Notes: a model not told the origin generated them from the letters alone. A stretch of DNA of 64,000 nucleotides from Candidatus Dadabacteria bacterium (GCA_951812945.1 CATOTB010000001.1:862198-926197); one strand, 5' to 3'. Shown: positions 26,081 through 35,093, counted from the stretch's first letter. Numbers and translations: made by a program.

Positions 26081-26956
26081 TTATGTAAGCCCGTAGTTTT
26101 GCAGTTCTCTTTTAAGCTTTTCGAGATTTTCTCCCGAAAGCTCATAAAGCGGGGCTCTTATCTCGGGGCTGATTTTCTCCATAACCGCCAAGGCGGCCTT
26201 TACGGGTATCGGGTTTGATTCCACAAACAGGACCCTGTTCAGCGGAAGAAGGCGGTAGTGAAGCTCCTTAGCCTTCTCAAATTCCCCCTTGGCAAAAGAA
26301 TTGTACATTTCCGATACGTCTGTGGGGACTATGTTCGCTGTTACGCTTATGAAACCCTTGCCCCCGACTGCTAAAAGAGGATAGTTAACCGCGTCGTCTC
26401 CCGAGAGAAGGATCAGGTCCTCTCCGCAGAGAAAAATAATTCTGCTTGCCTGCTCAAGCGAGCCCGAGGCTTCCTTGATGCCGATTATGCTCTCGCAGTC
26501 GCAAAACAGCCTCTCCACGGTTTCCGGTTCTATGTTTACTACAGTGCGTCCAGGCACGTTGTAGAGTATCAGGGGAACAGATGTCTCGTCGGCAATGGCA
26601 CGGAAATGGCGATAGACGCCTTCCTGGGTGGGCTTGTTGTAGTAAGGAGTTACCACCAGGGCAGCGTCCGCACCGGCCTGCTCCGCGAATTTCGTGAGTC
26701 GCAGGGCTTCCTCGGTGCTGTTTGACCCGGTACCCGCGACCACGGGAATCCTCTGCTTTACCGTCTCCACGGTGAATTTTATTACTTCTTCGTGCTCTGC
26801 GTGAGAGAGGGTGGGGGATTCTCCGGTGGTTCCGACCGGAACTATGCCGTGGGTTCCGCTTTCTATGTGGAACTCTATTAACTCTTCGAGCCGCCCGTAG
26901 TCAACGGCGCCGTCACTAAACGGCGTTACTATCGCTACTATCGAACCTTGTATCAA
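26081..26956 (-). CDS. dapA: 4-hydroxy-tetrahydrodipicolinate synthase
   Basis: First committed step to lysine and diaminopimelate: condenses aspartate semialdehyde with pyruvate. It is a 291-residue TIM barrel. Features are GIVPVGTTGESPTLS, the catalytic tyrosine in LILYNVPGRT and the Schiff-base lysine in IGIKEASG. asd, which makes its substrate, lies upstream on the same strand with one small gene between, and lysC is elsewhere in the window. Confidence 0.96.
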   Translation of the reverse strand: MIQGSIVAIVTPFSDGAVDYGRLEELIEFHIESGTHGIVPVGTTGESPTLSHAEHEEVIKFTVETVKQRIPVVAGTGSNSTEEALRLTKFAEQAGADAALVVTPYYNKPTQEGVYRHFRAIADETSVPLILYNVPGRTVVNIEPETVERLFCDCESIIGIKEASGSLEQASRIIFLCGEDLILLSGDDAVNYPLLAVGGKGFISVTANIVPTDVSEMYNSFAKGEFEKAKELHYRLLPLNRVLFVESNPIPVKAALAVMEKISPEIRAPLYELSGENLEKLKRELQNYGLT

Positions 26957-26978
26957 TTTTTTCTCCGTTCCAAAAGGC

Positions 26979-27506
26979 CTATACCCTAACTTTCTTCCCG
27001 CAGGAAGAACAGAAGACGCTTGTCGCGGGGATTTTTACCCCGCAGTGCATGCAGAAAAGAGTCTCTCCACCTCCCGCGGAAAGTTCAAGTGCCTGCGCCA
27101 TGGCCTCTTCGAATTTCCCGGAAAGCTCCTCAAACTCCTTTCTGTACTGCTGATGAAACATTATCACATCTTCCGCGTCGACTGTTTTTATTTCAAGCTT
27201 CAGCCCCTTGCTCTTGGTGGAACCGAACTTGTGATGTGTTATGGAGTTAAGCTCTATGTCTCGGAGGACGTTCACTTTCGAACTGTTTTTAAGTATCAGG
27301 ACCCTTTTTTTTGTGAGCATCAGCATGCTTCTGAAGAAAGTGTTTCTGTCTACCCAGGCCCTCGGCTTGTACGTGCAGCTGAGGGCCGGAACCGTGAGCA
27401 GCACGGGATCGTCTTCCCCGAGCAGCTCTTTTAGTTCATCGGGATCAATCTTCGGCGGCGCGAGGAAAAAATCCGAAAGCTTTTTCAAGATACCTGTATC
27501 AGACAT
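26979..27506 (-). CDS. Bacterial PH-like protein with C-terminal zinc ribbon
   Basis: 175 residues. The middle (about 40-115) looks like a small bacterial pleckstrin-homology-type domain: strands around FRSMLMLTKKRVLILKN and a short helix. A C-terminal zinc ribbon follows, FCMHCGVKIPATSVFCSSCGKK. Function unknown. It overlaps asd by 8 bp and precedes dapA, so it is co-expressed with lysine biosynthesis genes, without an obvious reason. Confidence 0.65.
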   Translation of the reverse strand: MSDTGILKKLSDFFLAPPKIDPDELKELLGEDDPVLLTVPALSCTYKPRAWVDRNTFFRSMLMLTKKRVLILKNSSKVNVLRDIELNSITHHKFGSTKSKGLKLEIKTVDAEDVIMFHQQYRKEFEELSGKFEEAMAQALELSAGGGETLFCMHCGVKIPATSVFCSSCGKKVRV

Positions 27507-28530
27507 GGTTTTTAACCAGAAGCTCGGCTATCTGCACGGCGTTAAGCGCGGCCCCCTTTCTTAGCTGGTCTCCGCTCACCCAGAGAGAAAGACCGTTTTT
27601 GACCGTGTAATCCTCCCTGATTCTTCCTACGAAGCAGTTGTCTTTTCCCGAACTCTCAACCGGCATCGGGTAGTCGGAATTTTCCGGGTCGTCAACGAGC
27701 GAGACTCCGGGGAAATTCCTGATGGCCTCCCTTGCCTCCTCCACGGTCACTTTTCTTTCCGTTTCCAGGTTAAGTGAAACCGAGTGGGAGCGGAAAACCG
27801 GAACCCTCACGGTTGTCGCCGTGAGGAGTATAGAGTCATCCCCCAGTATCTTACGCGTTTCGTTGTGGAGCTTCATCTCTTCCTTCGTGTAGCCGCTCTC
27901 CGTAAAAGAGTCTATGTGCGGAATCACGTTAAAGGCTATCTGGTGGGGAAACGTGTTTGTTTCCTGCGGGGGCTCTTCACTCTCGGACCAGCTTCGCACC
28001 TGGCTTTCAAGCTCCGCTATTCCGCCGGCTCCCGCTCCCGAGACCGCCTGAAAGCTCGTCGCTACCACCCTCTTTATTCTTGATACGTCATGAATTGGCT
28101 TAAGAGCCATGAGGGCTACGGCAGTCGTGCAGTTGGGATTCGCCACTATTCCTTTTTTTGAGTGAAGCGTAGCTGCCTGGGCGTTTATTTCGGGTATTAC
28201 AAGTGGAATTTCGGGGTTCATCCGAAATGCCGAACTGTTGTCAATAACCACCGCTCCGCTCGAAACGGCGCTGTCTGCGTATTTTCTGCTTCTTTCGGAG
28301 CCCGCGGAGAAAAGCGCTATATCTATGCCACGAAAGGAGTTCTCGTCGAGTACAGAGACGGCTATATCTCTTCCGCAGAAGCTGTATTTTCTCCCGCGGG
28401 AGCGCTCTGAGGCGAGAAGGCGAAGCTCTCCCACGGGGAAATTCCTTTCCTCGAGTATCTGCATCATCTCCTGTCCTACGGCGCCCGTGGCGCCGGCTAT
28501 TGCCACGTTGTACTCTTTTTTTCTTTCCAT
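27499..28530 (-). CDS. asd: Aspartate-semialdehyde dehydrogenase
   Basis: 343 residues; reduces aspartyl phosphate to aspartate semialdehyde, feeding lysine, threonine and methionine. The N-terminal NADP site is VAIAGATGAVGQEM, the catalytic cysteine is in NPNCTT and FQAVSGAG follows. The family C-terminus SGDQLRKGAALNAVQIAE is intact. It lies between rpiB (7 bp) and the PH-like gene. Confidence 0.96.
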   Translation of the reverse strand: MERKKEYNVAIAGATGAVGQEMMQILEERNFPVGELRLLASERSRGRKYSFCGRDIAVSVLDENSFRGIDIALFSAGSERSRKYADSAVSSGAVVIDNSSAFRMNPEIPLVIPEINAQAATLHSKKGIVANPNCTTAVALMALKPIHDVSRIKRVVATSFQAVSGAGAGGIAELESQVRSWSESEEPPQETNTFPHQIAFNVIPHIDSFTESGYTKEEMKLHNETRKILGDDSILLTATTVRVPVFRSHSVSLNLETERKVTVEEAREAIRNFPGVSLVDDPENSDYPMPVESSGKDNCFVGRIREDYTVKNGLSLWVSGDQLRKGAALNAVQIAELLVKNHV

Positions 28531-28537
28531 TTTCCGA

Positions 28538-28990
28538 TCAGTCCGCCCGGCTGCGGTACTTGGATTCGATTCCGGTTACTTTCTCTATGTTTTCCCTTTC
28601 CGAAGGGTCCGGTTCGCTCCGGAACCATGCGTCGAGGATTTCCTTGGCTACGTCGGGGGATACGAGGCGCAGGCTCATGGCAAGTATGTTCGCGTCGTTC
28701 CACATACGCGCGCCCGCGGCCGTCTTTGAGTCCGTACACAAAGCCGCCCGTATTCCCGGAACCTTGTTTGCGGCAATGCTTACCCCGGTTCCCGTCGAGC
28801 AGAACAGGATTCCCTGTTCGCATTCTTTTTCAGAAACCCTCTCGGCGACCTGTTCGGCGACTTCGGCCCATTCCACGTTTTTGTCCGCAAGCGGCCCGAA
28901 AAGTTCAACTTCCATGTCTCTTTTGCGAAGCTCCTCTATTACCTCATCGGTGAGGGCGTTTTTTTCATCACTTCCAACAGCGATCTTCAT
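28538..28990 (-). CDS. rpiB: Ribose-5-phosphate isomerase B
   Basis: 150 residues from ATG 28990, chosen because KIAVGSDE is the family N-terminus and AAGGAG precedes it; 11 extra upstream codons are unlikely. Interconverts ribose and ribulose 5-phosphate. The substrate loop is CSTGTGVSIAANKVPGIRAA, with a final NDANILAMS. It is followed on the same strand by asd. Confidence 0.93.
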   Translation of the reverse strand: MKIAVGSDEKNALTDEVIEELRKRDMEVELFGPLADKNVEWAEVAEQVAERVSEKECEQGILFCSTGTGVSIAANKVPGIRAALCTDSKTAAGARMWNDANILAMSLRLVSPDVAKEILDAWFRSEPDPSERENIEKVTGIESKYRSRAD

Positions 28991-29404
28991 CTCCGGAGTC
29001 TCCTTTCTCAGATCGAAAAACATGCCGATTCATTTTCATATAAGTCTATACCATAATATGGCGGCAACATCACGGGGTCAAACAATCTGCTAATTAATGC
29101 GAATATCGTACTGAGAATTCTTGCTCAGTAGAATAATTGAAGGCATCTGGGAGCCGGATGACAGGCAGATTTTCACTATCTGGATCGAACCGATCTATAG
29201 TGGGGATTCCGGGCCTTAGGACAACGATGATTCCGGGCACCCGCAGTGCGGGTGGAAATCGGGTTTTTGTCCGAGAGATGACTATCTGCAGGAGGGTCTC
29301 TTGCCCTGTAGGACGCAAATTAAAATGACCGGATTTTGAGTTTTTTAGTTGTCTGGAATTCCTTCTCTTTTCAAATCAGCCTCAATTGATTTGAAATCGC
29401 TACT
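28991..29404. other. Gene-free interval between rpiB and the LRR gene
   Basis: 414 bp without a convincing gene. A perfect inverted repeat CACCCGCA-G-TGCGGGTG occupies 29238-29254, inside a stretch with GGATTCCGGG-like motifs that resembles a dispersed intergenic repeat. No repeat copy was found elsewhere in the window. A 74-codon open frame here is not supported by a start site or composition. Confidence 0.5.
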
Positions 29405-32400
29405 TCATCCAGACTCCGACTCCCTGTCATAAACCCCAAGCTTGCTCATCCCCGGAAGAAGAAGCAGCACGGATATGGTCAGGAGAAGGTTAAACAGGGC
29501 TCCCTGCCACCGGACTGTCCTTTCCCCGTTCGCTGAGGCAATAACGCACCCTCCCGTTTCCGTTTCCTCCACCACGAAAACCCCGACCAGGGAAACCGCG
29601 TCCGTCTCTGCGCAGACAACATCCTTTCCGTTAACCCTCTCCGGCCGAGACTCAAGAAGCTCCCACTCTTCTGACACCTCGTTGTAACGATAAATATCGC
29701 CCCCGGTAGACGGCAGACACACCGCCACAGCCTCTTCCGCTCCAAGCGTGACTCCCAGATCCACTTCCACAGCGAAACCCTCAAGACGAAGCCCCGGAGG
29801 CGGGGTGTGCGGAGAGACTTCTGAAAGCTCGAAGGTGATCTCCCGGACACGGTTAAGAACATTGCGGGGTACGATCACCGCCGGATCGTCGGACGAGGGA
29901 TCCACATCCCCGGTAACGGAAAGATCTACTGTCCTGTTACCGTAAACTATGTACCCTCCTTCTCCAAGAGGAGTAAGAGAAAAACCATCCTCTGCGTTTT
30001 CACTGTGCGAAACCCCTTCCGCTGACTCAATGACGGGAACGAAAATTCCGAACAGGGACAACGCGTCCGTCTCGCCGCAGACCATCTGCACTCCTCCAAC
30101 CGTCTTCAGACTTGACCCAATAAGCTCCCACTCCCCTGACACTTCGTCGTAATGGTAAAGACCTTGCCCCTCGTCCCCGGTCGATGGCAGGCACACCTCC
30201 ACGGTTTCTCCCTCCGAAAGTGTGACTCCCACCAGATCTATTTCCGCCACAAGGCCGCCTAGGCGAAACCCTGAGGGAGGGTTCTCCTGAGAAACTTCTG
30301 AAAGCTCGAAGGTTATCCCCTCGACGCGGTCAAGAATTTCGGGGGGCACGATTATCGCGGGATTGCTGGTGGATGACGGAACTTCATCCCGCTCGATGGA
30401 AATATCAATGGTCCTGTCCCCGTAACTGAAGCTTCCTTCCCCGACCGGGGCAAGGGGGAAATTCCCCTCCGCGTTTTCTTTCGTACTGTGCAAAACCCCT
30501 TCTGGGTCCTCAATGGAAGCGGGCGGAGGCGGAGGTGGGGGTGGGGGCGACGGAGGTGGTGGTGGGGGCGACGGAGGTGGTGGACATGGCTGCTGTCGGA
30601 AGTCAACTCTATCAAAATTATCTATCCATTGCTTAAAAGCCGGATCCGCAGGCAGGGACACGCGCGTACAGCTTATATCTACATGCACGTAGCGATTGTT
30701 TACAAGGGGCTGGAGCCATACATCGGGAAGACGCGCGGGAAGCGTCCCGCTCAGCGAGCGGTTATAGGAGAGATCAAGTCTCCGAAGACCTCCAAGAGCC
30801 TCAAGCGCGTTCGTAATTTCCCCGGTCAGTCCGTTGTTGGCAAGATTCAGCTCCGACACTCGGCCATCGTCATTGGTCATAACCCCCTGCCATGAAGAGA
30901 CAGGGTTCCCTGATAACCAGTTCTTCTTGTTCCTCCAGTTCCCGCCGTTGTTTTCCTCGTAGAGACCACGTAGCGCGGCCCGGTCAACTTTTTGGCCAAG
31001 TGCTGTGGAGATGCCGGTCCATGTCAACTGCGAATTGCCCCAGAAGCCGAGCTCCTGAAGGTAGGCCAGGCTGCCGAGATGCGTGGGGATAGTCCCGCTT
31101 AACTGGTTGTCGTGGAGATAAAGGTGCTGTAGGTTGGCCAGGCTGCCGAGATCCGAGGGAATAGCCCCGCTTAGCTGGTTCCGGTGAAGATAGAGGCGCT
31201 GCAGGTTGGCCAGGCTGCCGAGTTGCGTGGGGATAGCCCCGCTTAACTGGTTGTCGTTAAGGTACAGATAGAGCAGGTTGGTCAGGCTGCCGAGTTGCGT
31301 GGGAATAGCCCCGCTTAGCTGGTTCTGGTGAAGAATCAGATAGAACAGGTTGGTCAGGCTGCCGAGTTGCGTGGGAATAGCCCCGCTTAGCTGGTTCCGG
31401 TGAAGATAGAGGACATACAGATTGGTCAGGCTTTCGAATTGCGAGGGAATAGCCCCGCTTAACTGGTTGTCGTTAAGGTACAGATAGAACAGATTGGTCA
31501 GGCTTCCGAGTTCCGGGGGAATAGCCCCGCTTAGCTTGTTATTGTTAAGCTTTAGTTCTGTCAGGCTGCTCAGTTTGCCGGGTTGCGAGGGAATAGCGGG
31601 AATAGCCTCGCTTAGCTGGTTGTAGCTAAGATCCAGGTTTGTCAGGCTGCTCAGGTTTTCGAGATTCGAGGGAATAGCCTCGCTTAGCTGATTATTGTTA
31701 AGATGGAGGATCCTCAGGCTGCTCAGGTCGCCGAGTTCCGTGGGAATAGCCCCGCTTAGTTGGTTATTGTTAAGCTGGAGGACACCTAGTCTGCTCAGTT
31801 TGCCGAGATCCGAGGGAATAGCCCCGCTTAGCCGGTTCCGGTAAAGAAGCAGGTTTGTCAGTTTGCTCAGGTCGCCGAGTTGCGAGGGAATAGCCCCGCC
31901 TAGATTGTTGTCGTTAAGCCTCAGGGTGCTCAGGTTGCTCAGGCTTCCGAGATTCGAGGGAATAGCCCCGCTTAGCCGGTTATTGTCAAGGTTTAGTTCT
32001 ATCAGGCTGCTCAGGTTGCCGAGTTGCGAGGGAATAGCCCCGCTTAGATTGTTGTTGTCAAGCTTCAGGCTTGTCAGGCTGCCCAGGTTTCCGAGATTCG
32101 AGGGAATAGCCCCGCTTAGCCGGTTATTGTTAAGGTTTAGTTCTGTCAGGCTGCTCAGGTTGCCGAGTTGCGAGGGAATAGCCCCGCTTAGCTGGTTGTA
32201 GTTAAGTCGAAGTCTTGTCAGTTTGCTCAGTTTGCCGAGTTCCGGGGGAATAGCCCCGCTTAGCCGGTTATTGTTAAGGTATAGTTCTGTCAGGCTTGTC
32301 AGGTTGCCGAGTTCCGGGGGAATAGACCCGCTTAACATAGACCTGACTAACACGGTGTTCCCGCTAAGATTCAGGTATGTCAGGTTGCTCAGGCTTCCGA

Positions 32401-32785
32401 GTTCCGAGGGAATAGACCCACTTAACCCGGGATTCGCGCTAAGATTCAGGTATGTCAGGTTGCTCAGGCTTCCGAGTTCCGAGGGAATAGCCCCGCTTAG
32501 ATTGTAGTCTCTAAGATTCAGTTGAGAGACTTGTCCGGAAGACGCAGTAACACCATTCCAAGTATTAAGCGTACCGCTTCCCCAGTTGTTTGTTTTCCAC
32601 CCAGTGGTACTGGTGTCACTGCCACCGGTGGCGCAGTAAAACAGCTTAAGTATATCCTCGTCCGTTGGCGAATCGGGCAACGTGTATGGACAGGTTATCT
32701 GTGCCTCTGCGTTTCCCGCAAAGACGAAAAACGCCAGGGCAAGGCAGACAAGAGCACTCTTAAGAGCGGAGAGAGGGAAACTCAT
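29405..32785 (-). CDS. Large exported leucine-rich-repeat protein with proline-rich linker and C-terminal membrane anchor
   Basis: 1,126 residues from ATG 32785, chosen for GGAGGAAGG just upstream. Order: signal peptide (about 1-28); a cap with two cysteines; about 20 plant-type 24-residue repeats of form LSGAIPxxLGxLxxLxxLxL (about 100-610); a second short LRR block with NNDGRVSELNLANNGLTGE; then a proline-rich linker (PPPPSPPPPPPSPPP). Next come two copies of an about 140-residue beta-rich domain containing EITFELSEVS, EVCLPSTG, YHYDEVSGEWEL and ETDALSLFGIF. The end is GGCVIAS, a hydrophobic helix and a charged tail. This is a surface or secreted adhesion/recognition type protein; ligand unknown. 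Confidence 0.85.
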   Translation of the reverse strand: MSFPLSALKSALVCLALAFFVFAGNAEAQITCPYTLPDSPTDEDILKLFYCATGGSDTSTTGWKTNNWGSGTLNTWNGVTASSGQVSQLNLRDYNLSGAIPSELGSLSNLTYLNLSANPGLSGSIPSELGSLSNLTYLNLSGNTVLVRSMLSGSIPPELGNLTSLTELYLNNNRLSGAIPPELGKLSKLTRLRLNYNQLSGAIPSQLGNLSSLTELNLNNNRLSGAIPSNLGNLGSLTSLKLDNNNLSGAIPSQLGNLSSLIELNLDNNRLSGAIPSNLGSLSNLSTLRLNDNNLGGAIPSQLGDLSKLTNLLLYRNRLSGAIPSDLGKLSRLGVLQLNNNQLSGAIPTELGDLSSLRILHLNNNQLSEAIPSNLENLSSLTNLDLSYNQLSEAIPAIPSQPGKLSSLTELKLNNNKLSGAIPPELGSLTNLFYLYLNDNQLSGAIPSQFESLTNLYVLYLHRNQLSGAIPTQLGSLTNLFYLILHQNQLSGAIPTQLGSLTNLLYLYLNDNQLSGAIPTQLGSLANLQRLYLHRNQLSGAIPSDLGSLANLQHLYLHDNQLSGTIPTHLGSLAYLQELGFWGNSQLTWTGISTALGQKVDRAALRGLYEENNGGNWRNKKNWLSGNPVSSWQGVMTNDDGRVSELNLANNGLTGEITNALEALGGLRRLDLSYNRSLSGTLPARLPDVWLQPLVNNRYVHVDISCTRVSLPADPAFKQWIDNFDRVDFRQQPCPPPPSPPPPPPSPPPPPPPPPASIEDPEGVLHSTKENAEGNFPLAPVGEGSFSYGDRTIDISIERDEVPSSTSNPAIIVPPEILDRVEGITFELSEVSQENPPSGFRLGGLVAEIDLVGVTLSEGETVEVCLPSTGDEGQGLYHYDEVSGEWELIGSSLKTVGGVQMVCGETDALSLFGIFVPVIESAEGVSHSENAEDGFSLTPLGEGGYIVYGNRTVDLSVTGDVDPSSDDPAVIVPRNVLNRVREITFELSEVSPHTPPPGLRLEGFAVEVDLGVTLGAEEAVAVCLPSTGGDIYRYNEVSEEWELLESRPERVNGKDVVCAETDAVSLVGVFVVEETETGGCVIASANGERTVRWQGALFNLLLTISVLLLLPGMSKLGVYDRESESG
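31060..32520 (-). repeat. 72-bp tandem repeats encoding the LRR solenoid
   Basis: About 20 units of 72 bp (24 codons). On the plus strand the recurring core is GAATAGCCCCGCTTAG, preceded by GCCGAGTT. Units between about 31200 and 31420 are almost identical in DNA, which indicates recent duplication or gene conversion within the array. Confidence 0.85.
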
Positions 32786-32947
32786 TCGCCTTCCTCCCGG
32801 CTGTGCCATGCGAAGCTTTAGAGGAAAAATAGGGGGGGGGTAGAGAAGGTTTATAGCCCTTTATGGACAGCCGTTTTGCTTTCGGCAACGATTCTGAATC
32901 CATCATGTTCCAGTTCTCTTCATTTGAAATATCCAATCTGAAATCGG

Positions 32948-32981
32948 AACCGATCGGTTGGTAACTACCAACCAGTTGGTA
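32948..32981. promoter_or_regulatory. Three overlapping palindromes upstream of etfBA
   Basis: AACCGATCGGTT at 32948-32959, GGTTGGTA-AC-TACCAACC at 32956-32973 and TACCAAC-CA-GTTGGTA at 32966-32981, each perfect. Stacked dyads like this are typical repressor binding sites (for example TetR type). The region lies between the divergent LRR gene and etfB and could control either. Confidence 0.6.
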
Positions 32982-33086
32982 TTTTAACAGGAGTTACCGG
33001 CGATGCAAGGGGGGAACCAGTTGTAGGGAGTTAATTAACTCAAAAACTGGTCATATAGCGTATTCTCTACAGAGGGTCTCTTGTCC

Positions 33087-33114
33087 TTGACAGCAACTCC
33101 CTAGTATTTATAAT
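33087..33114 (+). promoter_or_regulatory. Consensus sigma-70 promoter of etfBA
   Basis: Perfect TTGACA (33087-33092) and perfect TATAAT (33109-33114) with a 16-bp spacer, about 90 bp before the etfB start. Confidence 0.75.
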
Positions 33115-33203
33115 CATACGCTTAGCTAAGGAGTCAGCTCTTCTGCTGCTTTTTCCTTAAATTTCATCTCTATTAAATCAGTCCAGCATGGAGGTAGTAC
33201 CAG

Positions 33204-34046
33204 GTGAAGATAGTGGTTTTTATAACACAGACGCAGGACACTGAGGCAAGAATAAAAGTCGATTCCTCAGGAAATTCCATAGACACAGAGGGTATGAAGT
33301 GGATCATGAACCCCTACGATGAGTTTGCCGTTGAGGAGGCCATCAAGACCAAGGAAGCATACGGGGGAGAAGTTGTCCTCATTACCGCGGGCCCGCAACG
33401 CGCTTCACAGGCTTTGCTCCAAGGGCTTGCGATGGGCGCCGATTCCGCGGTGCATGTCTCGGATGAAGCTCTCGGGGAAACCGTGGATTCCCTTGTCATT
33501 TCGAAGCTTGTCGCGTCGGAACTCGGGAAGATTGAAGGTGTAGACCTGATTTTCACGGGAATGAAGATTATTGACGAAGAATCCGTACAGGTTGGCATAC
33601 AGATAGCCGAGGAGCTGGGAATTCCGCATCTTGCGCTTGTAAGCAAGGTGATTAACGTAAAGCCTGATGAGAAAAAACTCGTCTGCCAGAAAGAGATTGA
33701 TGGCGGGAGCGTTTCCGTCGAGGTTCCCCTTCCTGCCCTTATCACCTGTCCCGATGCCATGAACGAGCCCCGCTACGCGTCTGTTCCGAACATAATGAAG
33801 GCGAAGAGAAAACCTATGAAAACAGTTTCTCTTGATGATGTGGATTTCGGTTCTCTTGGTATTGGCAGGGATGCAGTGGGCAAATCCGGGGCAAAGATAA
33901 AAACGGTCAGTCTTGAGGTTCCCGAGGTGGAGAGAAAACTGAGAATCATAAAGGGAAGTGACGAGACCACGGTTAAGGGAGATGAGATTGCCGAGTCCGC
34001 AAAAGAGCTTGTTAAGCTTTTAAGGGATGACGCGAAAGTCATATGA
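33204..34046 (+). CDS. etfB: Electron transfer flavoprotein, beta subunit
   Basis: 280 residues from GTG 33204 with GGAGG upstream. It is the AMP-binding half of the heterodimer that carries electrons from acyl-CoA and other flavin dehydrogenases to the quinone pool. Typical features are KIVVFITQTQDTEA, NPYDEFAVEEAIKTKE, the LAMGADSAVH stretch and the signature VEVPLPALITCPDAMNEPRYAS. It is a little longer than many EtfB (about 250-260). etfA follows 56 bp downstream. Confidence 0.95.
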   Translation: MKIVVFITQTQDTEARIKVDSSGNSIDTEGMKWIMNPYDEFAVEEAIKTKEAYGGEVVLITAGPQRASQALLQGLAMGADSAVHVSDEALGETVDSLVISKLVASELGKIEGVDLIFTGMKIIDEESVQVGIQIAEELGIPHLALVSKVINVKPDEKKLVCQKEIDGGSVSVEVPLPALITCPDAMNEPRYASVPNIMKAKRKPMKTVSLDDVDFGSLGIGRDAVGKSGAKIKTVSLEVPEVERKLRIIKGSDETTVKGDEIAESAKELVKLLRDDAKVI

Positions 34047-34102
34047 TCCGGGATATCCGGGATCGCTTTATCAGAAAGTATCGCTAGGAGGCTTGAATTA
34101 TA

Positions 34103-35086
34103 ATGAGTAGTGAAATCTGGGTTGTTGCTGATATCAAGGCCGATGGACAGGTAAGAAAGGTGACGTTTGAGGTTCTTTCCGAGGCCAGAAAAAAACTTGG
34201 GGGTCCGGTCTGCGCGGTGCTGCTCGGAAGCGGCGTTTCGGAGAAGGCTTCTGAGCTTGCAAGCTACGGAGCGGAGAAAATCTACGTGGTCGACAATACC
34301 AATCTCAAGGATTTTAATCCTGACGGTTACGTAAAGTCCCTTTGCGAACTTATAAAGAAACACTCTCCCGCGGTTGTGCTCTCCGGCAACACGGCTTTTG
34401 CGGAGGATTACATGCCAAGGGTTGCTTCGGGCGTGGGTTCGGGGCTTGCCATGGACTGCGTTGATATAGGCATGACCGATGACGGAAGACTGAAGATAAA
34501 GAGATATTCCCACTCGAGCAGAGCGATATCCACCCAGGAATTCAGCGGCGACGGAAGCGCGATGATAGCCACCGTAAGGCCCAATTCCTTTAAGGAAGAG
34601 GAATCCGCCGGCGCGGGGCAGGTAGTGAACGAGGATACGGGAGTTACGGATGCCGACATAAGGATCAAAGTGCTTGAGATGAAAACCAAGGAATCTGACC
34701 GGCCTGAGCTTACCGAGGCCGAGAGAGTGGTTTCCGGCGGCAGGGGTCTTGCGAGCGAGGAGAACTTCAATTACATATACGATCTCGCGGATCTGCTGGG
34801 TGCTGCCGCGGGAGCTACAAGGGCCGCGGTCGACGCGGGATACTGTCCTTATGACATGCAGGTAGGCCAGACGGGCAAGGCGGTTTCTCCCGTGCTTTAC
34901 GTCGCGGTCGCCATATCCGGGTCAGTGCAGCATTTCTCCGGCATGGGCTCGTCAAAAGTAATAGTTTCGATAAACAAGGATCCGGAAGCTCCGATTTTCG
35001 CGAAGTCGGATTATGGAATCTGCGGAGACCTTTTTCAGGTTCTTCCTCCGCTTACAGAAGAGCTAAAAAAAGCCTTGTCCGAGTAA
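34103..35086 (+). CDS. etfA: Electron transfer flavoprotein, alpha subunit
   Basis: 327 residues; binds FAD through the C-terminal domain with GAAAGATRAAVDAGY, QVGQTGKAVSPVLYVAVAISG, HFSGMGSSKVIVSINKDPEAPIF and DYGICGDLFQVLPP. Complete. AGGAGG lies before ATG 34103. The pair is placed away from any acyl-CoA dehydrogenase in this window. The operon ends convergently against murI. Confidence 0.96.
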   Translation: MSSEIWVVADIKADGQVRKVTFEVLSEARKKLGGPVCAVLLGSGVSEKASELASYGAEKIYVVDNTNLKDFNPDGYVKSLCELIKKHSPAVVLSGNTAFAEDYMPRVASGVGSGLAMDCVDIGMTDDGRLKIKRYSHSSRAISTQEFSGDGSAMIATVRPNSFKEEESAGAGQVVNEDTGVTDADIRIKVLEMKTKESDRPELTEAERVVSGGRGLASEENFNYIYDLADLLGAAAGATRAAVDAGYCPYDMQVGQTGKAVSPVLYVAVAISGSVQHFSGMGSSKVIVSINKDPEAPIFAKSDYGICGDLFQVLPPLTEELKKALSE

Positions 35087-35093
35087 CCGCCTG

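Noticed and set aside
29094-29318. Possible 74-codon gene on the minus strand
   Set aside because: No ribosome site, no recognisable motif, and the sequence covers a hairpin, so it reads as noncoding.
31060-32520. CRISPR-like regular repeats
   Set aside because: The 72-bp periodicity is the 24-codon LRR unit inside a continuous coding frame; there are no variable spacers.
29292-33083. GAGGGTCTCTTG occurs at 29292-29303 and 33072-33083, flanking the LRR gene
   Set aside because: A 12-bp match in one 64-kb window is expected by chance and has no terminal inverted repeats, so it is not evidence of an insertion.
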